Source: [Limnothrix rosea] IAM M-220
GTDB taxonomy: Bacteria > Cyanobacteriota > Cyanobacteriia > Cyanobacteriales > MRBY01
Direction of reading: 5' to 3'
Length of the DNA stretch: 50,757 nt
NCBI RefSeq assembly: GCF_001904615.1
Contig: NZ_MRBY01000001.1
Coordinates: 133,380-184,136 of the forward strand
Position numbers and translations under genes: made by a program. Position 1 is the first letter of the stretch; the number at the start of each line of letters is the position of its first letter. This document shows positions 33,731 through 41,970 of the stretch, piece by piece. Under the pieces are notes generated by a model that saw only the letters and a list, made by a program, of their open reading frames with translations, searched no databases and was not told the DNA's origin.

Positions 33731-34176
33731 GGTCATCCTGAGAAAATATTACGTCGAATTTACTTTTATTTACTATAGCAAGAACTTTTGTCAATATTTT
33801 TCTTGTTGTCCTTAGATCATTGGTAGTTAGTTTGCGAAATGATGTTGCGGCGATCGCCAAATTCCCTCTTCAAGGTTTGAATACAGACAAAGAAATCCCT
33901 CTAAAGCTTTAGTTAACTGGCTTTCCCGATCTGCTTTCAGCAAGGTAAAAGGGGATTTTGTGTGGGGAAAATATAACATTATTAATTTCTACTCAGCATA
34001 AACGGTCAGTTTTGGCAATTATTTTGGGGCGATCGCTGGCAAACAAACTTTGTATTTCGTTACAATTTGTTTAGGTCTATGGAACCCATAGGTTCTGGGG
34101 CAGAAAAGAAAAATAGCAGATTGTTTGACCTCTTTTTGCCTCAGTGCGCAGTCATCCATCTCACTTATTTTTTCTT
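33731..34176. other. Divergent promoter region between petE and doxX-like gene
   Basis: These 446 bp have no supported gene. On the petE side a TTGACA hexamer and TATAGT are visible near 33790 and 33775, but their spacing (11 bp) is poor for one promoter. On the doxX side two overlapping inverted repeats occur at 34077-34095 (CTATGG/CCATAG and GAACC/GGTTC), which cannot form together. Confidence 0.4.
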
Positions 34177-34692
34177 ATGAATTTTAAAAATACCCTTACG
34201 GCGGTTTTTAAGCCGACCCTAGAAGCTGATATCAAGTCTCAAATTGCGTGGACTGTTTTCCGAGTTACTGTCGGCATTTTTATGGTGCACAATGGCCTCG
34301 ATAAGCTGTCTGATATTGAAGGTTTTGCGGCGGCTTATGTTGAATATATTGGCTTGCCTTTCCCCATTTTCTTCAGTTATGTAGCGGCTTTCACGGAGCT
34401 TTTAGGTGCGCCCCTCGTTGCTCTTGGTTTGTTGACTCGTCCCGCTGCATTTGGTCTTTTTTCGACAATGCTCGTGGCGATGTACCACCACATTTCGGTA
34501 GCTGGACTGAGTATTCCTTACCTTGAATTGTCGGCGATTTATGCATCTTGCTTCCTCTTTTTCACTGTCAATGGTGCAGGTGTAATTTCCATCGATGCGT
34601 TGATTGCAAAAGCCCTAACTGGCGATGTTGTTGATGAAGCTCAGCGAGATGTATTAGAGAAAAACTACCAAGCTGAAACTGTCGCTAAATAG
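34177..34692 (+). CDS. DoxX-family membrane protein
   Basis: The 171-residue protein has four hydrophobic helices with the DoxX signature FRVTVGIFMVHNGLDKL in the first and AAFTELLGAPLVALGLLTR in the second to third. DoxX proteins are membrane subunits of quinone-linked oxidases or redox stress systems, and most members have no tested role. ATG at 34177 is preferred to GTG at 34144, which would add 11 residues unlike the family. No good ribosome-binding site is visible for either. It is followed by the hairpin-bearing repeat and a terminator. Confidence 0.82.
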   Translation: MNFKNTLTAVFKPTLEADIKSQIAWTVFRVTVGIFMVHNGLDKLSDIEGFAAAYVEYIGLPFPIFFSYVAAFTELLGAPLVALGLLTRPAAFGLFSTMLVAMYHHISVAGLSIPYLELSAIYASCFLFFTVNGAGVISIDALIAKALTGDVVDEAQRDVLEKNYQAETVAK

Positions 34693-34730
34693 TTTGCGGT
34701 GATGTGAATTTTTTAGGGATTATAGTCATA

Positions 34731-34824
34731 GTCGGCAAGATTGGTGGGGGTTTAACATGTTAAACCCCTACAGGATAAGGTTTTGAAGTTTATCTGATAT
34801 CTTAACTTTGATGGTTTTAATTAT
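34731..34824 (+). repeat. 94-bp direct repeat, copy 1 (with 22-bp palindrome)
   Basis: Aligns without gaps to 34963-35056 at about 73 of 94 positions; most differences are transitions. It contains a perfect palindrome at 34747-34768 (arms GGGGTTTAAC and GTTAAACCCC). It lies 38 bp after the doxX-like stop. Confidence 0.85.
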
Positions 34825-34894
34825 ACCGACCCATGATGAGGCGATCGCCTGAAACGTTTTGAGTCAATGTGAATACCATTAATCCAAATTTTTT

Positions 34895-34926
34895 AACCCC
34901 ACAGAATCCTGTGGGGTTCTTTTTTG
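34895..34926 (+). terminator. Intrinsic terminator downstream of doxX-like gene
   Basis: AACCCCACAG (34895-34904) and CTGTGGGGTT (34909-34918) form a perfect 10-bp stem with an AATC loop, followed by a T-run. It sits between the two repeat copies. Confidence 0.93.
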
Positions 34927-34962
34927 TCTATAAAAATCGGTGCTTATTTAGATCTAGTCGTC

Positions 34963-35056
34963 GTCGGCAAGATTAGTAAGGGTTTGACCTGTTAAACCTT
35001 TACAGGGAAGGGCTTTAAGGTCTATCGGATGTCTTAACTTTAATGGCCTTAGCTAT
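34963..35056 (+). repeat. 94-bp direct repeat, copy 2
   Basis: Gap-free partner of 34731-34824. The hairpin at 34979-35000 keeps all ten pairs if read as plus-strand RNA (two become G-U wobbles). It ends 17 bp before the panC-cmk stop codon, on the opposite side of the terminator from copy 1. Confidence 0.85.
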
Positions 35057-35073
35057 TTCTTTTCGGCTAATAG

Positions 35074-36588
35074 TTACAGGGTTTTATGCATTGCCGTAAT
35101 TTTTTCGACCACCTGTTCAATGGTCATGCCATCAGTCACGATTTCAACTGCATCAGCGGCTTTTACAAGGGGGGCAATTTTGCGGGTACTGTCGAGGCGA
35201 TCGCGCTCTGTGATGTCAGTTTCTAATTTTGCGAGGTCGACTGTTTCACCTTGGGCTTCGAGATCTTTGGCTCGGCGACGGGCACGTTCTGCAGGCGTTG
35301 CGGTTAAAAAGATTTTTACTTCAGCATCAGGAAAAACGTGAGTACCGATATCCCGCCCCTCAGCGACAATGCCTCCTTGTTTGCCCATATTTTGCTGTTG
35401 TTTGACCAATGCTTCTCGCACAGCGGCTTGAGCGGCGACGACTGAGACTTGTGCTGTTACAGTTGGTGTACGAATCGCCGTGGTTACATCATGGCCGTTT
35501 ACCAGAACAGTAGTCGGTTTTTCTGGGTCTTCAGAGGGCTTTAATTCGACAGTCGCGCCGCTAACGAGTTCAGCAACGGCAATTTCATCTTTTGGATCAA
35601 GCTTGTTTTCTAAAACGAGCCAGGCGATCGCCCGATACATTGCGCCTGTATCAAGAAAGAGTAAGCCCAGTTCATCGGCAACGCGGCGGGTAACTGTTGA
35701 TTTCCCAGCGCCAGCGGGGCCATCAATTGCAATAATCGGTTGGCGAGAATTCAGCATGACATTATCAATGAGACGAGTTGCTCCGACATGGGCGGCAATA
35801 GCCAGTAAACCAGATTCTGTCACTGTTGTGAGGGGCTGTAAGGTTTCGGGATGCACGAGTTCGATATATTGCAGTTTCACCTCAGGACATTTTTTGAGGG
35901 TTTGATGGGCGATCGCCAACAATTTTTCGCCCTCCCGTTCCCCTGTTTTAAAAAGTTGGTGGGCAGCGGCTAACGCTTGGGACAAACCTAGAGCTTGAAT
36001 TTTTTCTGCGTCACTTAGATACTGATTTCGAGAACTGAGGGCGAGGCCAGATTCCTCCCGCACGATGGGGCAGCCTTGAATTTTGACAGGTAAATATAAG
36101 TCTGTGGCCAGTCGTTTAATGATGGCTAATTGCTGCGCATCTTTTTCGCCAAAGTAGGCAATAGTTGGACGCACCAGTTGCAGAAGCTTTACAACAATTG
36201 TCGCTACACCAACGAAGTGACCCGGACGATATTTGCCGCAAAGGGTGTGGGTCATGGAATTAGGCGGCACAATTTCTACCGATTCTGCCTGACCATAAAT
36301 TTCGTCAACGGAGGGCGCAAAAATCAAATCCACACCCAAGCTTTCGCAAAAGTGGCGATCGCCTTCTAGGGTGCGGGGATATTGATCAAGATCTTCATTT
36401 TCACCAAATTGGAGGGGGTTAACGAAAATGCTAACCACCACAAAATTAGTTTCAACCCTTGCCCGACGAATAAGACTACCGTGCCCTGCATGCAAAGCCC
36501 CCATCGTCGGCACAAAGCCAACTTCTTTTTCCGGGGCGATCGCCGCCAAAGCAGCCTGCAAGCCAGCAAGGGTTTTAACCAAAATCAT
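35074..36588 (-). CDS. panC/cmk: Bifunctional pantothenate synthetase / cytidylate kinase
   Basis: The fused 504-residue enzyme joins pantoate and beta-alanine (PanC, residues about 1-280) and phosphorylates CMP/dCMP (Cmk, residues about 284-504). PanC shows PTMGALHAGHGSL with the HxGH nucleotide motif at 33-36, then FVNPLQFGENEDLDQYPRT and GEKDAQQ. Cmk shows the P-loop GPAGAGKS at 290-297, LDTGAMYRA and GRDIGTHVFPDA. The fusion is characteristic of cyanobacteria. rlpA lies 20 bp upstream on the same strand, so the two are probably co-transcribed. Confidence 0.96.
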   Translation of the reverse strand: MILVKTLAGLQAALAAIAPEKEVGFVPTMGALHAGHGSLIRRARVETNFVVVSIFVNPLQFGENEDLDQYPRTLEGDRHFCESLGVDLIFAPSVDEIYGQAESVEIVPPNSMTHTLCGKYRPGHFVGVATIVVKLLQLVRPTIAYFGEKDAQQLAIIKRLATDLYLPVKIQGCPIVREESGLALSSRNQYLSDAEKIQALGLSQALAAAHQLFKTGEREGEKLLAIAHQTLKKCPEVKLQYIELVHPETLQPLTTVTESGLLAIAAHVGATRLIDNVMLNSRQPIIAIDGPAGAGKSTVTRRVADELGLLFLDTGAMYRAIAWLVLENKLDPKDEIAVAELVSGATVELKPSEDPEKPTTVLVNGHDVTTAIRTPTVTAQVSVVAAQAAVREALVKQQQNMGKQGGIVAEGRDIGTHVFPDAEVKIFLTATPAERARRRAKDLEAQGETVDLAKLETDITERDRLDSTRKIAPLVKAADAVEIVTDGMTIEQVVEKITAMHKTL

Positions 36589-36608
36589 GGGTTATGTCGC
36601 GCCTTAGA

Positions 36609-37472
36609 TTACCGAAGAATCTCTAGTTTGACATTTCCCACACCAGAAGACATCAAACCAATTTGCTGGGCAGAACCCTTAGACAAATCAATTTCCCGAC
36701 CACGGATGAAAGGACCACGATCATTAATGCGGACAATCACAGATTTGCCATTACGCATATTTGTCACACGCACTCTGGTGCCGAAGGGCAATGTTTTGTG
36801 CGCCGCAGTCATCGCATACTGATTAAAACGTTCACCATTAGCTGTGCGACGACCGTGGAAGCCCGGCCCATACCAAGACGCATGGCCTGTAAAAGAACGC
36901 ACAACTTTGAGAACAGGCTCAACAACTTTAGGCTCAGGTTTGCCAATAATCTCCGTGATTGGTTCTGCATCCCCAAGTAAACGACGCAAACGGTTTGCCG
37001 CAATTAGGGCATCTTGCTCACGATTGTTCGTGCTATCAGCGAGGGTGACATTTTCATCAACCTTGACAACCACATCTTCGCCATAGACGAGGGCGTACTG
37101 ATTTTCAGATTTCCATTGCACAGCAAGCTTGGCCGCATCAAAATCAGGAGCCTCAGCCAGTTGATTAATCTTAGAAGAAACCACAGTGGCGATCGCCTCA
37201 GTTTCAGTCCCCGGGAGGTCACTAGGATCGCGGAAGGTCAGAACCGGCAAACGGTTAATGTAGAGAGTCGTTGCAGTCCGTCCTTCAAAAGGATAGGAAA
37301 AAATTGTAGCGAGGGAATCTAAAGCCTGATCCGTATCGAGAGTTTGAGTCCGGGCAATCTCTGTGCCGCCATTATCTGCATTAGCAGAGGTCAAACTAGA
37401 AGCAAAAGGAATAGTAATAACAGTGGCAAAGGTCGCCAAAAATAGAAAAAGAGGTTTTCGTTTAAAAGACAT
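36609..37472 (-). CDS. rlpA: RlpA-like double-psi beta-barrel septal/envelope protein
   Basis: The 287-residue protein has an N-terminal signal peptide ([21 protein letters not shown]). A cyanobacterium-type middle region follows (about 35-190) with [31 protein letters not shown]. The RlpA double-psi barrel (about 195-287) has [44 protein letters not shown] and [16 protein letters not shown]. RlpA proteins act on denuded glycan in the cell wall, some as lytic transglycosylases. The start at ATG 37472 fits the signal peptide; a TTG 7 codons upstream is less likely. No SPOR domain is present. panC-cmk follows 20 bp later. Confidence 0.88.
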   Translation of the reverse strand: MSFKRKPLFLFLATFATVITIPFASSLTSANADNGGTEIARTQTLDTDQALDSLATIFSYPFEGRTATTLYINRLPVLTFRDPSDLPGTETEAIATVVSSKINQLAEAPDFDAAKLAVQWKSENQYALVYGEDVVVKVDENVTLADSTNNREQDALIAANRLRRLLGDAEPITEIIGKPEPKVVEPVLKVVRSFTGHASWYGPGFHGRRTANGERFNQYAMTAAHKTLPFGTRVRVTNMRNGKSVIVRINDRGPFIRGREIDLSKGSAQQIGLMSSGVGNVKLEILR

Positions 37473-37793
37473 CCAAAAAGTAATTGAGTTCAACTACCAG
37501 CAACGTCATTTTTTCCGAAGAAACAGGTAATGACCCTGTGGCATCAAGACCCGTACTAAAAAATAGCCGAGTCCCACCCAGAAAAAAACGATGTGATTTC
37601 GTTACATTTCTTAAGCCGACTCAGAGTATCACAGGCTTTTTCTACGCAACATCCGTATACGTCACAAAAAATTTAACTCAACAAAGCCAAAGCATAGACA
37701 GTCAATAAAGGTTAAAGCACGGTAAAATCAGCTGTCTGGCATGCCCGTACCTACGGAATTGTTCACTGTAAACTAATAACCAATCTTTATCGC
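37473..37793. other. Divergent promoter region between rlpA and purM
   Basis: These 321 bp have no supported gene. A TAAAAT near 37722 could be a purM -10 box. I see no PurR-type or riboswitch-like element and no HIP1 octamer. Confidence 0.45.
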
Positions 37794-38819
37794 ATGGACT
37801 ACCAACAAGCAGGAGTAGATATTGAAGCAGGGCGTTCTTTCGTCAAAACCATCAAGGATAATGTCGAAAGCACATACCGTCCCGGCGTGCTCGGTGGACT
37901 CGGAGGCTTTGGGGGCTGCTTTGAAATTCCGGCAGGTTATCGACAGCCAGTTTTGATTTCTGGAACAGATGGTGTCGGTACAAAACTAAAAATTGCCCAC
38001 CAAACAGATCGCCATCACACGGTTGGGATCGATCTAGTGGCAATGTGCGTTAACGATATTTTGACGGCTGGTGCGGAGCCGCTGTTTTTCTTGGATTATT
38101 TAGCAACGGGCAAATTAGAACCACAGCAGTTAGCGAATGTTGTGCAGGGTGTTGTCGAAGGCTGTAAACAAAGTGGCTGTGCCTTGCTCGGTGGTGAAAC
38201 GGCGGAAATGCCGGGTTTTTACCAAAAGGGGGAATATGATGTTGCGGGCTTCTGTGTGGGCATCGTGGAAAAAGATCAAATTCTCGATGGTTCAAAAGTT
38301 GAAGTGGGAGATGTGGCGATCGCCCTAGGTAGTAGCGGTGTGCATAGCAACGGTTTTTCCCTTGTCCGCAAAATTATTGAAATGAATGGCCTTGATTGGA
38401 GCGCTACTCCTTCAGAATTTGGCGGTAAAACTTTGGGTGAAGTATTTTTGACCCCAACGCAGATTTACGTCAAAGTCATTCAGGCAGCATTAAAATCAGG
38501 CCTCGATATCCACGCCATGGCTCACATTACTGGCGGCGGTTTACCCGAAAATTTACCCCGTTGTCTTAAGGCCGATCAGTCTATGCAAATCGAGACGAGT
38601 GCTTGGGAAATTCCTGCCGTTTTTCAATGGCTCCAAAACGCTGGAGATGTCCCCTCTGCGGCAATGTGGGACACTTTCAATATGGGGGTTGGTTACGTTG
38701 TGATTGTGCCTGCGGCGATCGCCGATGAAAGTTTAGCTTGGTTCCAGTCCCAAGATATGACCTGCTTTAAAGTGGGTGAAGTGGTGTCCGGACAAGGAGA
38801 AGTACTCGGTTTGACCTAG
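37794..38819 (+). CDS. purM: Phosphoribosylformylglycinamidine cyclo-ligase (AIR synthetase)
   Basis: PurM closes the imidazole ring of AIR from FGAM with ATP, step 5 of purine synthesis. The 341-residue protein matches the family throughout: [11 protein letters not shown] near 34-44, [13 protein letters not shown] near 56-68, [11 protein letters not shown] near 80-90, [11 protein letters not shown] near 133-143, [13 protein letters not shown] and [14 protein letters not shown], and DTFNMGVG near the C-terminus. It stands as a single gene with its own promoter region and is unlinked to purT at 1289. Confidence 0.97.
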   Translation: MDYQQAGVDIEAGRSFVKTIKDNVESTYRPGVLGGLGGFGGCFEIPAGYRQPVLISGTDGVGTKLKIAHQTDRHHTVGIDLVAMCVNDILTAGAEPLFFLDYLATGKLEPQQLANVVQGVVEGCKQSGCALLGGETAEMPGFYQKGEYDVAGFCVGIVEKDQILDGSKVEVGDVAIALGSSGVHSNGFSLVRKIIEMNGLDWSATPSEFGGKTLGEVFLTPTQIYVKVIQAALKSGLDIHAMAHITGGGLPENLPRCLKADQSMQIETSAWEIPAVFQWLQNAGDVPSAAMWDTFNMGVGYVVIVPAAIADESLAWFQSQDMTCFKVGEVVSGQGEVLGLT

Positions 38820-38907
38820 GTCGAGTTGTTGTGAAAAATTTTCGAGATAAGGTCTGAATCCAGCCGTATTTTAATGTTTAGTCAACAGAAATTTAGTCGC
38901 AAGCAAT

Positions 38908-39357
38908 ATGTTTTCTTCTCCCTTTGATAACCAAGCACCGCAACCCCAAGAAAAGTGGCGATCGCACGTTGACTGGTTTGTCCAAGACTACCAACCCCAA
39001 TTGGCCGCCCTCACCTGGGGACTACAGCAGGAATGGCAAAACGACGGCACAATTTTAGGCATTGATCTCCAGCCAAAACCCCACTTTATTCCCTGCTCGC
39101 CAGAGGCTCTACAAACCCTAAACAAGCGCGTTGGTGGACGCATTCAAGAAATTCTCGGCATTATTAACGGCACAAATCCCGATAAAGAAACAGTGATTCT
39201 TTGTGTCGGCGGGGGCCAAGTAAAACTCATTTATTTTGAAGCAGAGCAAAGCCCTGAAGAATGTTTCCAAACCTATGGTGATAACCTCGATAAATTAATC
39301 GCTGACCTAGAAACCATTATGGCGGACACCATTCAGCTTGGATCTGCGACGAAGTAA
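38908..39357 (+). CDS. Conserved cyanobacterial protein (DUF1817-like)
   Basis: The 149-residue soluble protein has SHVDWFVQDYQPQLAALTWGLQQEW near the N-terminus, LGIDLQPKPHFIPCSPEALQTLNKRVGGRIQEILGIIN in the centre and TVILCVGGGQVKLIYFEAEQSPEECF in the C-terminal half. The pattern is that of a small family restricted to oxygenic phototrophs that I associate with DUF1817. The biochemical role is unknown to me. It has no close operon partner; purM ends 88 bp upstream. Confidence 0.72.
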   Translation: MFSSPFDNQAPQPQEKWRSHVDWFVQDYQPQLAALTWGLQQEWQNDGTILGIDLQPKPHFIPCSPEALQTLNKRVGGRIQEILGIINGTNPDKETVILCVGGGQVKLIYFEAEQSPEECFQTYGDNLDKLIADLETIMADTIQLGSATK

Positions 39358-39442
39358 CGATCTGCTACGAAAAATGGGTAATAACAGGTGATTTTCTTAC
39401 AATTAAGACAAGATATCCCTCAAAATCTCCTAGGAAGGCTTC

Positions 39443-39910
39443 ATGATTACGAAAACCGTTGCCGAAATAATGACGGCTGAGCCTGTTGTCGTAAAAAAAA
39501 ATACGCCTCTTTCTGAAGCAATTCAGATTTTGGTTGATCGCAAAGTCAGTGGTCTACCCGTCGTTGATGACCATATGAAATTGGTCGGCATTATCTCGGA
39601 AGGGGATCTGACTTGGCAGGAAACAGGGGTGGATACGCCGCCTTATATTATGCTCCTCGACAGTGTGATCTATCTCCAAAATCCAGCAAAACACGATAAA
39701 GAAATCCATAAAGCTCTAGGACAAACTGTCGGCGAAGTGATGAGCGATAAAGTTGTAACCATCACACCCGATAAGATGGTGCGGGATGCCGCTCATTTGA
39801 TGCACGAAAAACATGTCGGACGCTTGCCTGTCCTTGAGTCGGGAAGTCGGAAGGTATTAGGGATTATTACCCAAGGTGATATTATTCGGGCAATGGCTCA
39901 AGCGTCCTAA
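39443..39910 (+). CDS. CBS-domain pair protein
   Basis: Two CBS motifs form one Bateman module in 155 residues: CBS1 about 6-60 (MTAEPVVVKKNTPLSEAIQIL, GLPVVDDHMKLVGIISEGDL) and CBS2 about 93-150 (EVMSDKVVTITPDKMVRDAAHLM, GRLPVLESGSRKVLGIITQGDII). They are separated by an unusually long linker of about 30 residues. Such modules bind adenine nucleotides and usually act as regulatory sensors. AGGAAGG precedes the ATG by 4 nt. The HEAT-repeat gene begins 28 bp downstream, so the two are likely co-transcribed. Confidence 0.9.
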   Translation: MITKTVAEIMTAEPVVVKKNTPLSEAIQILVDRKVSGLPVVDDHMKLVGIISEGDLTWQETGVDTPPYIMLLDSVIYLQNPAKHDKEIHKALGQTVGEVMSDKVVTITPDKMVRDAAHLMHEKHVGRLPVLESGSRKVLGIITQGDIIRAMAQAS

Positions 39911-39938
39911 TCTGACCAAAATTCGGTGAAATTCATCT

Positions 39939-40595
39939 ATGTCTTCTATTGATTCTGTTCAAAAGCTCCTCAGCTCCGAAGTGTTTGGCGATCGCATTTC
40001 TGGTCTCAATAAGTTGCGGGTCTTTGAGCCGAAGGATGCTTTTCCTCTGATTCAGCCGCTTCTCAAAGATAAAGAAGCGCGGGTGCGCTATGCGGCCGTG
40101 AGTCAGATGGATGCTGTTGGTGTGGGTTTTGAGAATGAAGCTTTAGCTTTATTGCGGGATGCCCTCAGCAACGACCCTGAGATTGATGTTAAAGCGGCTG
40201 CGGCCGATGCGATCGCCGGACTAAAGATCAAAGAAGCCTATCCTGATCTCGAAGCGGCATATCGTTCTACCAATGAGTGGTTGTTGCAATTTAGTATCGT
40301 GGCGGCGATCGGCGAGCTGGGAGAGCCCAAAGCCTTTGATTTACTTAAAGAAGCCCTCGAATCCGAAACAGAACTGGTTCGCACCAGCGCCATTAGTGCC
40401 CTCGGAGATTTAGGCGATCGCCGCGCCATAGAACTACTAATCCCCTTCATCAAAGATGCTGACTGGCAAACCCGCTATCGCGTTGCCCAAGCTTTTGGCC
40501 GGATTGGTGGCGACGAAGTGAAACCCTACCTCGAACAACTCGCAACCGACGAACAAGCCGCCGTTGCCGATGAAGCCAAACATCATCTCCAATAA
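39939..40595 (+). CDS. nblB: HEAT-repeat protein of the NblB/phycobilin lyase-like family
   Basis: The 218-residue all-helical protein consists of about six HEAT/PBS-lyase repeats, for example ARVRYAAVSQMDAVG, IDVKAAAADAIAGL, ELVRTSAISALGDLGD and WQTRYRVAQAFGRIG. Length and repeat layout match NblB, which takes part in phycobilisome degradation and chromophore removal during nutrient stress. CpcE/CpcF-type bilin lyases share the fold, so the symbol is tentative. It is co-directional with the CBS protein 28 bp upstream and followed by tRNA-Ala. Confidence 0.72.
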   Translation: MSSIDSVQKLLSSEVFGDRISGLNKLRVFEPKDAFPLIQPLLKDKEARVRYAAVSQMDAVGVGFENEALALLRDALSNDPEIDVKAAAADAIAGLKIKEAYPDLEAAYRSTNEWLLQFSIVAAIGELGEPKAFDLLKEALESETELVRTSAISALGDLGDRRAIELLIPFIKDADWQTRYRVAQAFGRIGGDEVKPYLEQLATDEQAAVADEAKHHLQ

Positions 40596-40662
40596 AACAC
40601 CTTGCAAACATATTTCACCTTGACAACACCGAAATAATTGCGGCAATATATATTGCACATTC

Positions 40663-40735
40663 GGGGCTATAACTCAGCTGGTAGAGTGTCACAATGGCAT
40701 TGTGAAAGTCAGCGGTTCGAATCCGCTTAGCTCCA
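40663..40735 (+). tRNA. tRNA-Ala (anticodon GGC)
   Basis: A full 73-nt cloverleaf can be drawn. The acceptor stem is GGGGCTA/TAGCTCC with a G3-U70 wobble, the alanine identity element. The D-arm is ACTC/GAGT, and the anticodon stem TCACA/TGTGA holds the loop ATGGCAT (anticodon GGC, reading GCC). The T-arm is AGCGG/CCGCT with TTCGAAT, and the discriminator is A. The CCA end is not encoded. Confidence 0.97.
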
Positions 40736-40769
40736 TTAACAATTCACCCACATAATCCATACCTTTCTT

Positions 40770-41150
40770 AAACCGAACTCAGGTTACCGGAGGTTAGGGG
40801 GGTGAAGCAGAGCGTGACCGAAGGGAACAAGTTTGATACGATTGAATCAACGGCTCAAACGCCGAAAATAATAAAGGTTGCTACACCCACAGGCGGCTCA
40901 GGAAACGATTTAGATACTGACCAACCGAATGACAACCGAAAACGGCCATAAGCCAAAACTGAATATTTCCATCTGCGATGGGGCGCGTCGTGGATGTAAA
41001 ACCAAAATACCCGGTGAGACGGTCTGGCGACGAATACCGCATGTGAATTACATCTTCTAGTTAAGGGTCTGTGACACAGAAATCTCAAAAGCCATACCGC
41101 TTTGCGGTTAGTGGGAGAGCGTCAACCAACAGGACCAGCGCTTCATGTTA
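40770..41150 (+). other. Unexplained structured noncoding block between tRNA-Ala and sodB
   Basis: About 380 bp with no believable protein but many small hairpins: CGGC/GCCG (40851-40864), CCATC/GATGG (40969-40981), ATGT/ACAT (41041-41053), TCTGT/ACAGA (41068-41080) and ACCGC/GCGGT (41096-41108). Purine-rich connectors such as GTGAAGCAGAGCGTGACCG and GGGAACAAG separate them. The style recalls domain I of bacterial group II introns, but no 5' GTGYG boundary, maturase or domain V is visible, so it would be a fragment. A novel structured RNA is the alternative. The 77-codon minus-strand frame through it is not protein-like. Confidence 0.5.
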
Positions 41151-41250
41151 AGATTCAAAGTGTTTAGTTTTATGAACAACTCTTACTTCAGAATCATCCT
41201 GAGATATGGAACTCTGGAGTATTTTGAACACACCACGAGGAAATATCACT

Positions 41251-41850
41251 ATGGGATACGAACTTCCTGCATTGCCGTACGACTATACAGCTCTTGAGCC
41301 TCACATTTCCAAAAGCACTCTTGAGTTCCACCACGACAAGCACCACGCTGGCTACGTTGCTAAGTACAACGCAGCGGTAGAAGGCACTGATTTGGATGGC
41401 AAGAGCATTGAAGATGTGATCAAGGCGATCGCCAAAGATCCCGCTAAGTCAGGTTTATTCAACAATGCTGCTCAAGCTTGGAACCACAGTTTCTATTGGA
41501 ACTGCATGAAAGCTGGTGGTGGCGGTCAGCCTACTGGTGCGCTCGCAGACAAGATTAATGCGGACTTTGGCAGCTTTGACAAGTTTGTCGAAGAGTTTAA
41601 AGCAGCTGGCGGAACCCAGTTCGGTAGTGGCTGGGCATGGCTCGTGCTTGACAATGGTACGCTCAAAGTAACGAAGACTCTTAACGCTGGTAACCCCATG
41701 ACTGAGGGGCAAACTCCTCTGTTGACGATGGATGTTTGGGAACATGCTTATTATCTTGATTACCAAAATAAGCGCCCCGACTACATCTCCACATTCTTGA
41801 CTGAGTTGGTTAATTGGGACTTTGTTGCGGCGAATCTTGCTGCGGCGTAA
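41251..41850 (+). CDS. sodB: Superoxide dismutase (Fe type)
   Basis: The 199-residue protein has the four metal ligands in their usual places: His in STLEFHHDKHH, His in AWNHSFYW, and Asp and His in DVWEHAYYLDYQNKRPDY. The AAGGTQFGSGWAWLV segment is of the iron type. It detoxifies superoxide in the cytoplasm. The start at 41251 is preceded by GAGG at 41237-41240; an in-frame upstream ATG at 41206 would add 15 residues foreign to the family. A terminator follows 90 bp downstream. Confidence 0.96.
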   Translation: MGYELPALPYDYTALEPHISKSTLEFHHDKHHAGYVAKYNAAVEGTDLDGKSIEDVIKAIAKDPAKSGLFNNAAQAWNHSFYWNCMKAGGGGQPTGALADKINADFGSFDKFVEEFKAAGGTQFGSGWAWLVLDNGTLKVTKTLNAGNPMTEGQTPLLTMDVWEHAYYLDYQNKRPDYISTFLTELVNWDFVAANLAAA

Positions 41851-41940
41851 AGCTGTTGATCTGATGTGTTGGTTGCTTTTGTGAAGTTATCCTAGTGCAT
41901 CACATCCTTAGTAAATTAGATGCCAATTAATTTGTGATGA

Positions 41941-41970
41941 AGAGTCTGTAGCTGTTACAGGCTCTTTTTG
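41941..41970 (+). terminator. Intrinsic terminator of sodB
   Basis: A 10-bp stem (41941-41950 with 41956-41965, one T-G wobble) with a GCTGT loop is followed by a T-run. The hairpin overlaps the last codons of the convergent glycosyltransferase gene. Confidence 0.82.

Noticed and set aside
40855-41088. 77-codon minus-strand frame in the block after tRNA-Ala
   Set aside because: Composition (many Arg, His, Phe, Trp, Pro) is not protein-like and it crosses several hairpins; the region reads better as structured RNA.
40663-41150. tmRNA (ssrA) or a two-piece tmRNA
   Set aside because: The tRNA part has a normal D-arm and a full anticodon arm with GGC, and no tag reading frame or tmRNA pseudoknot pattern follows.
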